The position numbers were made by a program, and so were the translations under genes. From Chryseolinea sp. H1M3-3 (GTDB lineage: Bacteria > Bacteroidota > Bacteroidia > Cytophagales > Cyclobacteriaceae), in contig NZ_JARKMY010000001.1 of the NCBI RefSeq assembly GCF_029360725.1, forward strand, positions 1 through 64,000: a stretch of 64,000 nucleotides of DNA, given 5' to 3'. Positions 24,827 through 33,500 of the stretch are shown piece by piece. Numbering within the stretch: position 1 is the first letter of the stretch; every line of letters begins with the position of its first letter. The notes beneath the pieces are model-generated. The model ran no database searches and was not told the DNA's origin. It worked only from the letters and a program-made list of their open reading frames with translations.

Positions 24827-25966
24827 CTATTGTAAATCAATGTGATTAATAGGAATCAGGTTTACGTCAAACTTCTTGACAAACATGTTCATCAATGGGT
24901 CGTTTTTGATCTTTTGCATGATTCGCGTGGTTTGTGCAGTATCGTAACCCATTACCATCTGATCGGAAAGTTTGAGGTATTTCACAGCGAAATAAAACCC
25001 TGCGATGACATAGGGACCAAATGGCGTTTGAGGGATATCAAAAGAGGTGCCTGTCATATTAAACAAGGTATTAGGCAAATATTCACCGGTATGCTTAATT
25101 CCCTTTCTTGTCATGTAATAATTAGCCGCCCGCGACCTTGACGCTTGCCGTGGATCGCTCATGGAAATCAACCCTGCCAACGGGGTCTGCTTCTTCGACT
25201 GATTGATCAACAATTCTTTTGACTCCCTTTTATTCTGGGCGAACTTTCTCACCTCGTGTTGAACGGTATCCCAGAAAGGCACTTCTGGGATACCATCATC
25301 TACGCGTATTAACGAATGGATGGCATAGTCCTGAATACCACTGGTGATTTGAATTTCCAAAACCTTTAACTCAGGATCTGTAGCAATTGCTTTTTCCAGC
25401 ATCGTACGTTGATGTCGTGGATGCGTTCGGAGTAAATCGATACTTGTAATCCAGTCGCCGGCCAGATAACCATCGTAGGCATATACTTCGCGCAGCAGTA
25501 ACTTGATGCTCGTGTCATTGACGATCTTATATGTTTTACCTTTCACCTGGATTTCCGGCTTTTCCGCGACGATCATCTCTTCTATCTCTACCCCTACTGC
25601 TGATGCATTTAGCATACCGCAGTTCAATGGCGATCCGTCCACGATGTGTAAGTCATGCACGTGGCTTATATAATGATCGTTGGAATCTTCGGTAAGATGG
25701 CCGTGTGTTTGAATGTGAACATAGTAACGCATCGGAACATTCTTTTCATTGTTACGCTGCACTTCTTCGAAAGTCCGTTTGATATCCATGACCACATCGG
25801 GTGTTACGAAAGAACCTGCTGCGCGAATAACGTGCATCTCCACTTCGATGCCTTGCTTCAGAAATTCAGCTGTGGTTTTAGATACGGCATCCAGTTGGAT
25901 CTGACTTAAGTCGCGGGCGTCGGCGCAGCCAATGAGTATATGAATTTGTTTTTCTATGATTGTCAT
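24827..25966 (-). CDS. Conserved hypothetical protein with beta-carbonic-anhydrase-like motifs
   Basis: A 379-residue soluble protein. Near the N-terminus HILIGCADARDLSQ recalls the Cys-x-Asp-x-Arg zinc motif of beta-carbonic anhydrases. This is followed by MHVIRAAGSFVTPDVVMDIKRTFEE (compare R-x-A-G and the next helix) and YYVHIQTHGHL, which offers histidines where the enzyme has its His-x-x-Cys pair. The second half (about 190-379) is unlike carbonic anhydrase, with segments such as MLEKAIATDPELKVLEIQITSG and NYYMTRKGIKHTGEYLPNTLF. I do not know the family. A metal-dependent hydrolase or a diverged anhydrase is possible. No close partner genes: it converges with the permease and diverges from the glycosyltransferase operon. 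Confidence 0.6.
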   Translation of the reverse strand: MTIIEKQIHILIGCADARDLSQIQLDAVSKTTAEFLKQGIEVEMHVIRAAGSFVTPDVVMDIKRTFEEVQRNNEKNVPMRYYVHIQTHGHLTEDSNDHYISHVHDLHIVDGSPLNCGMLNASAVGVEIEEMIVAEKPEIQVKGKTYKIVNDTSIKLLLREVYAYDGYLAGDWITSIDLLRTHPRHQRTMLEKAIATDPELKVLEIQITSGIQDYAIHSLIRVDDGIPEVPFWDTVQHEVRKFAQNKRESKELLINQSKKQTPLAGLISMSDPRQASRSRAANYYMTRKGIKHTGEYLPNTLFNMTGTSFDIPQTPFGPYVIAGFYFAVKYLKLSDQMVMGYDTAQTTRIMQKIKNDPLMNMFVKKFDVNLIPINHIDLQ

Positions 25967-26374
25967 AAGGATTTAAAACGTATTAGCTACTGGAAATGAT
26001 TTGTATACAAATTTATCAACAATTGAATGTGGGTCTTTACGATCCGGATGATTCAAAAATATACTCGATTTTTTCATTACTTCAGGTTACGTACCACGGT
26101 AGAAAATAATATAGCCAAGGTGCGAAAATGCTGGTGGATCCGGAATGATTATAGAGACTTTCGTCATCAAGAACAATTAATAATGATGACCGAAATCGCT
26201 GCATATCAGTTGAACTCGATTGCATCGCTACTTGCACTTTTTACATCCGGAGGCAGCACAAAATATTTATAGTCGACATTTAAAATTTAGATAAATTTGA
26301 CAAATATATACACGGGAAGTCAACCAGCTATCATAAAGGACGGCTTCTTCATAATCTAGCTAAATGATTTTTGA
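25967..26374. other. Divergent intergenic region ahead of the glycosyltransferase operon
   Basis: About 410 bases between divergent genes. A plus-strand frame at 26027-26272 (81 residues) shows no recognisable motif and I do not call it. The stretch is AT-rich towards 26280-26375 and probably contains the promoter for the glycosyltransferase genes. No terminators or repeats stand out. Confidence 0.4.
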
Positions 26375-27202
26375 ATGGTAACCATTGCTGTAATATTAAC
26401 ATGCTTTAACCGCAAGGCAAAGACCTTACAATGTCTGGACCACTTGTATAAGCAATCGGGAATAGGAACGCAATTTAAGTTTGACGTTTACCTGGTGGAT
26501 GACGGCTCCACAGATGGAACCGGTGAAGCTGTAAAAAAATCCTTCAGAGAAGTAAACATCATTCAAGGCAACGGCAATCTCTACTGGAACGGTGGTATGC
26601 ACCTCGCCTGGAAAACAGCTGTAGCAACAAAGCATCACGATTTTTACCTATGGATTAACGACGATACATTCATTTTTCCGAATGCTACACAAGAGGTGCT
26701 GGAATGTTATGCAGCGGCGGGGCAAGAAGCCATTATCTGTGGCTCTACCTGTACGGAAAAGACCAGAGAATTTTCGTATGGCGGAAGAACGAAACAAGAC
26801 AAGATAATTTTACCTAATGGTCAGTTGCAGGAATGCCATATCATGAATGGTAACTTTGTTTTGATCAGTGATGAAATCACAAAAAGCGTAGGCATCATCG
26901 ATCCAATATTTCCGCACGCTATGGGCGATCACGATTATGGATTGAGAGCCATCAAAAAGGGATTTAAAATTTTTATCACACGTGATTACATTGGGTATTG
27001 TGAATTGCATGACAAGATCGCGAATTGGTGCAATCCGGCAGTTCCATTAAAGAAAAGAATCAAAGCTCTTTATTCTCCGCTGGGGAATCACCCCAACCAG
27101 TTCTTTATTTATGAAAATCGCCACTATGGATTCTTTCGCGCGGCGTTTCACTACCTAACGATACATCTACGCGTTCTCATACCAGGTCTCTGGAAACAGT
27201 AG
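26375..27202 (+). CDS. Family 2 glycosyltransferase
   Basis: A 275-residue GT-A enzyme. It starts VTIAVILTCFNRKAKTLQCLDHL, the nucleotide-binding beta-alpha unit, followed by VYLVDDGSTDGTGEAV, the GNGNLYWNGGMHLAWK loop typical of rhamnosyl-/UDP-sugar-type GT2 proteins, and YLWINDDTFIF with the DD metal ligands near residue 93. Further motifs are NGNFVLISDEITKSVG and GDHDYGLRAIKKG. It should transfer an activated sugar to a glycan acceptor at the inner face of the membrane. It is first of three plus-strand glycosyltransferase genes separated by 13 and -8 bases, an operon for exopolysaccharide or O-glycan assembly. Confidence 0.9.
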   Translation: MVTIAVILTCFNRKAKTLQCLDHLYKQSGIGTQFKFDVYLVDDGSTDGTGEAVKKSFREVNIIQGNGNLYWNGGMHLAWKTAVATKHHDFYLWINDDTFIFPNATQEVLECYAAAGQEAIICGSTCTEKTREFSYGGRTKQDKIILPNGQLQECHIMNGNFVLISDEITKSVGIIDPIFPHAMGDHDYGLRAIKKGFKIFITRDYIGYCELHDKIANWCNPAVPLKKRIKALYSPLGNHPNQFFIYENRHYGFFRAAFHYLTIHLRVLIPGLWKQ

Positions 27203-27215
27203 TTGCGCTTTCGAT

Positions 27216-28346
27216 ATGTCAAAAAAGAAACTACTCATTTTTCACCCTGCACTTGCGCCTTACCGGGTTGATCAATTCAATGCGATCGCGAGGCTGTTCG
27301 AACTTCATGTGGTATTTATTTTTGACAATGTCTGGAATCACAAGTTTGACCAATCCAAATTACAGGAGAAGCTGATTTTCGAATACTCATTTTTACTGAA
27401 AGGTCCCCGGATTAAGGGCAGGGTCTTCAGGTTTGGTATGGTTAAGAAAATACGTCAGGTTAATCCCGAAATAATTATTGGATACGAATATTCGTTTACA
27501 ACCCTTTATTTGATTCTGCTGAAAAAGTTAGGCATCATCAAACAACAGATTGGTTCGATGATCGACGACAGTCTGGAAATTTCACGGCATATACAAAGTG
27601 GCATGCGTGATCGCGTGCGGAGTTTTTCAGTAAAGCATTTGGACTATCTCATTGTACTTTCGGATGAAGTGGCTGATTTCTATCAAACAAAATTCAGTCT
27701 TGATAAAAAACGTGTCATCGTTTCCCCTTTGTTTCAAGATCCGCTCAGGTTGAGAAAAGATGCCGGTAAACTTGTACCATTAGCTAAAACACATTTTCAG
27801 AAATTCAACTTGAAAAATAAAAAGGTGCTGTTGTTTGTCGGGCGATTCATACCTGAAAAAGGGTTGTTGAATTTTATTGAAATCATAACACCAATTTTGA
27901 AAGAAGATCCGGAGGTAAGATTGGTATTGGTAGGTGATGGTACGGAAAGAGAAAAAATTCAGGGTAGTATAGAAAAGCACGGCGTACAAAACTCGGTTGT
28001 TTTAGCCGGTCGATATGAAGGGGACGAACTTCTTGCATGGTATCACTGCGCCTCAGCATTTGCACTGCCAAGTTTTTATGAGCCATTCGGTGCCGTGGTG
28101 AATGAGGCTTTGATTTTCGGATTGAAGGTTTTCTGTTCACAGTTTGCCGGAAGCAGTTATCTTACAACACCAGGGGAAGACGCACTTTTCAATCCAAATG
28201 ATATTGATCAAAGCAGGTTAGCATTAAAAATATTCCTTGGTCATATACCGGTTAAGGAAAGCATTGACGAAACCTTGGCGCCGGTGAGAATGCGTATTGA
28301 TTATAATAAGGTTTTTGACGGTTGGAAAAAAAGCATGTATGACTAA
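27216..28346 (+). CDS. GT-B (family 4-like) glycosyltransferase
   Basis: A 376-residue GT-B enzyme. The N-terminal half (LLIFHPALAPYRVDQFNAIARLF, ILIGYEYSFTTLYLI-like segment) is the acceptor domain; the C-terminal half carries the GT4 donor motif VLLFVGRFIPEKGLLNFIE, LVLVGDGTEREKIQ and SFYEPFGAVVNEALIFGLKVF, the EPFG nucleotide-sugar site. It lacks a signal peptide and acts at the membrane face. Middle gene of the three-gene operon; its last codons overlap the next start by 8 bases, implying coupled translation. Confidence 0.9.
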   Translation: MSKKKLLIFHPALAPYRVDQFNAIARLFELHVVFIFDNVWNHKFDQSKLQEKLIFEYSFLLKGPRIKGRVFRFGMVKKIRQVNPEIIIGYEYSFTTLYLILLKKLGIIKQQIGSMIDDSLEISRHIQSGMRDRVRSFSVKHLDYLIVLSDEVADFYQTKFSLDKKRVIVSPLFQDPLRLRKDAGKLVPLAKTHFQKFNLKNKKVLLFVGRFIPEKGLLNFIEIITPILKEDPEVRLVLVGDGTEREKIQGSIEKHGVQNSVVLAGRYEGDELLAWYHCASAFALPSFYEPFGAVVNEALIFGLKVFCSQFAGSSYLTTPGEDALFNPNDIDQSRLALKIFLGHIPVKESIDETLAPVRMRIDYNKVFDGWKKSMYD

Positions 28347-29448
28347 GATATTTCAAATCGTCAGTTCTATCAATTTAGGAGGTGCCGAAAACCTTACTTT
28401 CAATCTTATTGATCAATGCTCCCTGCTGCATCCTGGAAAATTCGAATTCATCATGGTGGAGTTGTATGCCACTAAATCTTTTTATGCATATAGAAAAAAA
28501 GTAGAACTGCGTTCAAAAGGAATAAGGGTAATTACATTAGGAGGAACCAGTAAACGAACCAGTCTGCCGATTGCTCCTTTTAATCTCCTCTATCACATTC
28601 AAAAGGAGAAGCCACAGGTTATTCATTCCCATACCGACCTGCCAGACTTTGTATTGAGCCTTGCGTTGAAAATAAGGTCTTTAAAAAGGGTTAAAATCGT
28701 TCGCACCATTCATAATACCGAGCTTTGGAGTGATCATCAAGACGTAGGACGAGTGGTCGAATCATCCTTTAAGGAAGACAAAATTATTGGCGTTTCGCAT
28801 GCAGCGCTTAACGCATACTTTAAAATCCGCGAAGCTTATAGGTTGCCGATATCTTCCAAGTCAATGGTCATTTATAACGGATGCCCTACTCCAAAAAAAG
28901 AATCTCATCATTTTAAACTGGATCCGCAGCGGATCAACATAGCTTTTTGCGGCCGTTTCGTGCGACAAAAAGGTGTGGACATATTGGTAGATGTAATTCA
29001 AAAACTCGACAAAAAAATCAAGGATCGGATTCTCTTTCACTTCGTTGGAGACGGTCCTTACAAAGAGCTGGTTGCTAACCTCGCCGCTCAAAACGACAAC
29101 GTATTGATGTATGGTGCGGTGGGTAATCTCGCAGGAAAAATTTATGATTTTGATTTTTTAATCGTTCCGTCGCGGTTCGAGGGACTTGGATTAATCTCCA
29201 TTGAAAGCTCATTGTCGGGTGTGCCTGTAATAGCTGCTCGGGCTCCGGGTTTGGACGAAACGCTTCCTCCGGATTGGCCTTTGTTTTTTGACTTGGACAA
29301 TACTGTGGAACTCGAAAATATTTTTCAGAAAATTATTGATGCTGCCTTTGATAAAGAGCATCTACAAAAAGTGGCCCATGACTATGTTTCTAAAAAATTC
29401 TCAATGAAAGAAATGGCCATCGGATATTCCTCCATATATCTTGAATAA
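28339..29448 (+). CDS. GT-B (family 4) glycosyltransferase
   Basis: The frame opens at 28297, but the ATG at 28339 begins the typical GT4 start KIFQIVSSINLGGAENLTFNLIDQ, so I choose it; it overlaps the upstream stop by 8 bases. Further motifs are QVIHSHTDLPDFVLSL, NIAFCGRFVRQKGVDILVDVI and VPSRFEGLGLISIESSLSGVPVI, the donor site. About 370 residues. It probably adds a sugar to the same glycan as the two upstream enzymes. No flippase, polymerase or export gene is visible in the neighbourhood, so the pathway must be completed elsewhere. Confidence 0.9.
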   Translation: MTKIFQIVSSINLGGAENLTFNLIDQCSLLHPGKFEFIMVELYATKSFYAYRKKVELRSKGIRVITLGGTSKRTSLPIAPFNLLYHIQKEKPQVIHSHTDLPDFVLSLALKIRSLKRVKIVRTIHNTELWSDHQDVGRVVESSFKEDKIIGVSHAALNAYFKIREAYRLPISSKSMVIYNGCPTPKKESHHFKLDPQRINIAFCGRFVRQKGVDILVDVIQKLDKKIKDRILFHFVGDGPYKELVANLAAQNDNVLMYGAVGNLAGKIYDFDFLIVPSRFEGLGLISIESSLSGVPVIAARAPGLDETLPPDWPLFFDLDNTVELENIFQKIIDAAFDKEHLQKVAHDYVSKKFSMKEMAIGYSSIYLE

Positions 29449-29588
29449 GGGATTTTGTGGGGACTGATACATTATCATCTTGGTCAGACCTATATACCCG
29501 AAGACGTAAAAAACAGCGTTCCAACACAAATATCCCGTCAGGCATTTAAGAGGCGTCCGAAGGTGAATACCCCTGTTAAAAGCAGTTC

Positions 29589-30632
29589 TTACAACTTATG
29601 GGGTACATGAAGATCCATAAATCTTTTACGACTGGCATCCCAACTCGCCATTATCTTTTCCCGCAATGCGTTTAGGTCGTTATTGGTTTTATTGTAGTCG
29701 TTTACGGCTTTGTTGTAATCAGCGATTGCTTTGTTATATGCATCTACGTCCGCCTGAACACGTTTATTTGACGGTTTGGCATCGAACGATTTTTTTATCT
29801 TTTCGAAATCCTCCTTCTTGATCAAAAATTCAGTCAGGTAAGACGCTTTGTTTTCTGCTTCATCCTTCTGAAATGTCAATACTTTCCGGCATGCCGTCAA
29901 CAATGATCCATCACCATTAAAGGGTTTAATGGTATCCAATCGCGCTAACCCTTCAGTAGAAAATTTAGCAAGGCTGTTCTTACTTTGCTCAACACCATTC
30001 ACATCGTTTTTTTCCATCGCCTTGAACATGAGCCCTTCCTGTACATTGCTTTTGAAATAAAGCAAGAAGAGTTTATTCATATAACTGTTTACACGTCCCG
30101 TTTGCTCCAATCGCTTAGTCAGTTTGCTAGCCTGTCCTTCGGTAAGTCGCACGTTATGCTTTGCAGCAAAGGTCTCATATCCCGTTTGAACTTTGCGATA
30201 AGCCTCATTCAATCTTTGTCCGGCTTTTTCCTGGATCAGCAGCGTAGCTTCCATGGCGTCGTAGGATTGTTCAGCAACTTCCTCCATGTCAACAATCTTT
30301 GCATAATCTTCTTTAAACACCGATAACAAAACGGTCCAATAATCTTTAAATGCATCCCTTAAAGAAACATCACCTTTATAAGGGCGTAACTTTCCTCCCT
30401 GGCGGATGGCTTCATTCACAGAATTGATTAATTCCGTTCGGCGTTTTTCCATTTTACGCGCACGACTACCATGCGCTACCTCGCTCATGTATGACAGATA
30501 TTTTTTAGATAAGTTTTCCTCCAAGGCATTCAACGCATTCATGTGATCGACAGGACTCTCACCGGCTGATTGACCTGAAACATTGATAATCCATAATAAC
30601 AGCAATGCGGCACTCAATAAAAAACGTTTCAT
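29589..30632 (-). CDS. LIC11966-like secreted helical protein
   Basis: A 347-residue protein with a signal peptide (residues 1-20, INVSGQ) and an almost entirely alpha-helical body. Its pattern (DHMNALNALEENLSKKYLSYMSEVAHG, RRTELINSVNEAI, LLSVFKEDY, DYNKAVNDYNK near residue 310) is what I associate with LIC11966-type surface proteins described from Leptospira and Bacteroidota; that link is from memory. The C-terminus has coiled-coil heptads (QADVDAYNKAIADYNKAVN). It lies 2 bases downstream of the S41 protease gene on the same strand, so the two form an operon, and it could be a substrate or partner of that protease. Location: periplasm or outer surface. Confidence 0.65.
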   Translation of the reverse strand: MKRFLLSAALLLLWIINVSGQSAGESPVDHMNALNALEENLSKKYLSYMSEVAHGSRARKMEKRRTELINSVNEAIRQGGKLRPYKGDVSLRDAFKDYWTVLLSVFKEDYAKIVDMEEVAEQSYDAMEATLLIQEKAGQRLNEAYRKVQTGYETFAAKHNVRLTEGQASKLTKRLEQTGRVNSYMNKLFLLYFKSNVQEGLMFKAMEKNDVNGVEQSKNSLAKFSTEGLARLDTIKPFNGDGSLLTACRKVLTFQKDEAENKASYLTEFLIKKEDFEKIKKSFDAKPSNKRVQADVDAYNKAIADYNKAVNDYNKTNNDLNALREKIMASWDASRKRFMDLHVPHKL

Positions 30633-30634
30633 AA

Positions 30635-32689
30635 TCAGGGTTCTTTTATATAATCACAAATAATAGAATAAGCCTCCTCCAAAGAGATATCGGTTAACAA
30701 GTTTTTTGACCATACTTCGTTGACCTGCCGAACGTAGTCGTCAGCTTTCATGCGCTCTCGATCAAAAAAGTGATGGCCGATTTTAAAAGTAGAAGTCGGC
30801 TTTTCGGTTATCGCTGCTAACGACTCAAATTCTTTTCCTTCATTATTCACTAATTTCTTGTAGTCTGGCCAATTCAATGATACAGAGTCAAATTTTTCAT
30901 TTAATCCTGCCAGTGAAGCACTGCATCTTATCAGTTGTTGAAATCCACTGTTGTTCTTTACACGTACTTCACTTTTTTGTTTCAGCTTGTCCAACGGCAG
31001 TGGACGCAACGGTGTATAATATATTTTTTTGGATATTGAGTCTGAAGACAGTGCGCCTTCTAAATATGCTTCGCCAAAATCAATAGAATCATAAAGATCA
31101 GGCAATGCAATATCTGGGTGAATGCCAAGTTGTTGTGCCGTTTTTCCTGTCACTCGATAAATTTTAAAGTTAGTGATGGTAGTATATCCCCAACCTGATT
31201 TCTTATTCGAGAGATTATCTTCCAACGCGAACATTTGTTGACCAGTAGCCTTGCCGTAAGTTTTACTTCCCACAATGATACCTCGGTGATAATCCTGCAA
31301 TGCCGCCGCCAAGAATTCAGAAGCGGATGCACTAAAACCGTTCACCAGAAGAACAAGCGGTCCATCGTAAACCGTTCCCCGGTTCATGTCCTTTTCAGAG
31401 ATGATGGCACCGGACTTTTCTTTTAATACACCCATCGGGCCTGCATCTATAAAAATACCTGCCATGGCGACAGCTTCTTTTAAAGAGCCTCCTCCGTTAT
31501 AGCGAACATCCAACATCAGGCCATCGATGTTTTCTTTTTTTAGCTTCAGGATTTCTGTAGCCACGTCGTTGGCACACTGTGATCCATCGTTGTCGCCCCA
31601 ATCCGAATAAAAACCAGGTAGCGAAACATAACCGATTTTTCTTTCTCCCTCAAGAATAAAACTTTTTACCCTGTTTTCATCTGTTGACATTTTTTCTTTT
31701 CGGAGTCGGACCGTGCGCTCAATTCCACCGGCCTTTATCAGCGTAAACTCCAGGCTGTTCTTGACAGATTCGTCGAGTAAAGTACTAAACTCTTGCTTCG
31801 TCATTCCATCAACATCAATCCAATCACTTCCTTCCCACCGAATTTGCTGTATAACATCGCCGGTATGAACTTCTCCTGACTTCCATGCCGGTCCTCCGGG
31901 GGTTAATTGCGCGATAATAATTTCACCACGATCATTTTCATCTACACTAATTCCGAAATAGTATCCTTCTGTACTCACCGAAGCAAGGAAGTTTTCCATC
32001 TGCGCGAAAGAAAGATAGCTGCTATGTGGATCAAACGACAAACTCACCGACTGCAAAAACTGGGAAGCGATATGACTTTCGTAACCGGCGGCGTGATTTA
32101 AGATTCGTTGGATCACTCTGACTTTATTACGCTGCGCTTTGAGTCTTGCCTCGGCTTCTTTTTTACTAATAAAATCCTTATCAGGCACTTCAGGTGTTCT
32201 TTTCTGAAGGCGGATGAGAACATTCAGTGTTTCAAATTTCAGATTTTTATACCATCGATCTGCAAGAGACTTTTCATTCGGCGCCCAGCTTGTATCAGCA
32301 ATGAAGACCTCATTCTTAAATACATCGAATGGGGCTTTGGTATTTTGTATGATAATACCTTCCGTCCGCAACAAGCTCTGTTTGAACCGTTGTGTGACTG
32401 CAGGTAAAAAATTCCAGGAGGTACCAGTTAAATCATCATCGATTTTATATTTGAATTGGGATAGCGCCGTTATATCCTCCTGCGTAAAGTAAAGCCTCTC
32501 AGGGTCGAGTACATTTAAAAAATGATGGAAGACAATGCTTGAGTAGGTATCATTGACAGGCCTTGCATTGAAATGATTTTGCAAAATCAGTTTTTTTAGC
32601 TGCAACGCTTCATTCTTAACGGAAGCAGTTTGCTGGGCTATCGCGATGAGGGAATTTAAAAGGAAAAAGGATATTATTATGAAACGCAT
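30635..32689 (-). CDS. prc: Tail-specific (Prc/Tsp-type) C-terminal processing peptidase, family S41
   Basis: About 684 residues from the ATG at 32689 (an ATG at 32701 adds four). The start gives a signal peptide MRFIIISFFLLNSLIAIAQ. The order is that of Tsp: N-terminal helical domain (about 35-220), a PDZ domain with EIIIAQLTPGGPAWKSG-type loop, then the S41 protease. LDVRYNGGGSLKEAVAMAG precedes the catalytic Ser in NGFSASASEF (about residue 456), and the Lys lies in SKTYGKATGQ (about 484); this is the Ser-Lys dyad. The C-terminal third matches the Tsp accessory domain. It degrades or trims periplasmic proteins from their C-terminus. It heads an operon with the secreted helical protein. Confidence 0.93.
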   Translation of the reverse strand: MRFIIISFFLLNSLIAIAQQTASVKNEALQLKKLILQNHFNARPVNDTYSSIVFHHFLNVLDPERLYFTQEDITALSQFKYKIDDDLTGTSWNFLPAVTQRFKQSLLRTEGIIIQNTKAPFDVFKNEVFIADTSWAPNEKSLADRWYKNLKFETLNVLIRLQKRTPEVPDKDFISKKEAEARLKAQRNKVRVIQRILNHAAGYESHIASQFLQSVSLSFDPHSSYLSFAQMENFLASVSTEGYYFGISVDENDRGEIIIAQLTPGGPAWKSGEVHTGDVIQQIRWEGSDWIDVDGMTKQEFSTLLDESVKNSLEFTLIKAGGIERTVRLRKEKMSTDENRVKSFILEGERKIGYVSLPGFYSDWGDNDGSQCANDVATEILKLKKENIDGLMLDVRYNGGGSLKEAVAMAGIFIDAGPMGVLKEKSGAIISEKDMNRGTVYDGPLVLLVNGFSASASEFLAAALQDYHRGIIVGSKTYGKATGQQMFALEDNLSNKKSGWGYTTITNFKIYRVTGKTAQQLGIHPDIALPDLYDSIDFGEAYLEGALSSDSISKKIYYTPLRPLPLDKLKQKSEVRVKNNSGFQQLIRCSASLAGLNEKFDSVSLNWPDYKKLVNNEGKEFESLAAITEKPTSTFKIGHHFFDRERMKADDYVRQVNEVWSKNLLTDISLEEAYSIICDYIKEP

Positions 32690-32716
32690 TGGTATTGACA
32701 CATCGTCAAATTATAA

Positions 32717-33469
32717 ATGCCCAATATAAAAGATTTCATCAAGATGAAAAGTGCATTTTACCGCGAGATCCTTCATGACATAAAGAAAAATTCAGGCAAA
32801 CCAGGAATAGATGCATTTCTCAATCCGTATCTGGGGAATAAACATCCTATGTATCCAATTACCTCTCCACAAATGCGAAAAATTGCCAAAGACTGGATCA
32901 GGGAGCATAAGGATATGCCTGCCAATGAATTTGCGGCTTTAATTACCGACTTAATTGAAGGCAAAACGTTTACTGAAAAGTACATGGCCGGAATTCTATT
33001 GGATTATGCCAAAGCAGATCAAAAAATGTTTAAGCCTGCGTTATTTGATAAATGGTTGAATCACGTAGAAGGATGGGCAGAAGTCGATGGGCTATGTACA
33101 AATAAATATTCGCGAACCGAGATTGTAAATCAATGGGCGACGTGGAAACCGTTATTGTTAAAGTTTTCGAGGAGCAAAAACATACAGAAGCGGCGGGCGT
33201 CCCTGGTATTATTTTGCTCGCCGTTAAATCAAGTCAGCAACATGGACATGTCACTAACTGCATTACAAAATGTAGATCGTCTTAAAAATGAAAAAGAAGT
33301 GCTGATTACAAAAGCAATATCATGGGTACTTCGAAGTATGGTAAAGCTTAACCGCGAAATTCTGGAAGATTATTTAAGGGACAATGCAGATACGATACCG
33401 AAAATAGCCTTACGGGAAACTAAAGTAAAACTGGAGACCGGGAGAAAAACTAAAAAGAAACTTCTTTGA
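32717..33469 (+). CDS. AlkD-like DNA alkylation repair protein
   Basis: A 250-residue all-helical protein of HEAT-like repeats. The pattern matches the AlkC/AlkD family: LGNKHPMYPITSPQMRKIAKDWI at the N-terminus, LIEGKTFTEKYMAGILLDYA, the WLNHVEGWAEVDGLCTNKYS segment with the active-site Trp/Asp, and RSKNIQKRRASLVLF. Family members excise N3- and N7-alkylated purines by a non-base-flipping mechanism. Start could be 32717 or the ATG at 32744. It is divergent from the S41 protease with only 15-27 bases between starts, so the promoters must overlap. The gene stands alone on its strand. Confidence 0.85.
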   Translation: MPNIKDFIKMKSAFYREILHDIKKNSGKPGIDAFLNPYLGNKHPMYPITSPQMRKIAKDWIREHKDMPANEFAALITDLIEGKTFTEKYMAGILLDYAKADQKMFKPALFDKWLNHVEGWAEVDGLCTNKYSRTEIVNQWATWKPLLLKFSRSKNIQKRRASLVLFCSPLNQVSNMDMSLTALQNVDRLKNEKEVLITKAISWVLRSMVKLNREILEDYLRDNADTIPKIALRETKVKLETGRKTKKKLL

Positions 33470-33500
33470 ATAAATCTTGAACGATATGTTAGCGCCAGAC

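Noticed and set aside
26027-26272. 81-residue plus-strand frame upstream of the glycosyltransferases
   Set aside because: No motif or conserved pattern seen and the region is likely regulatory.
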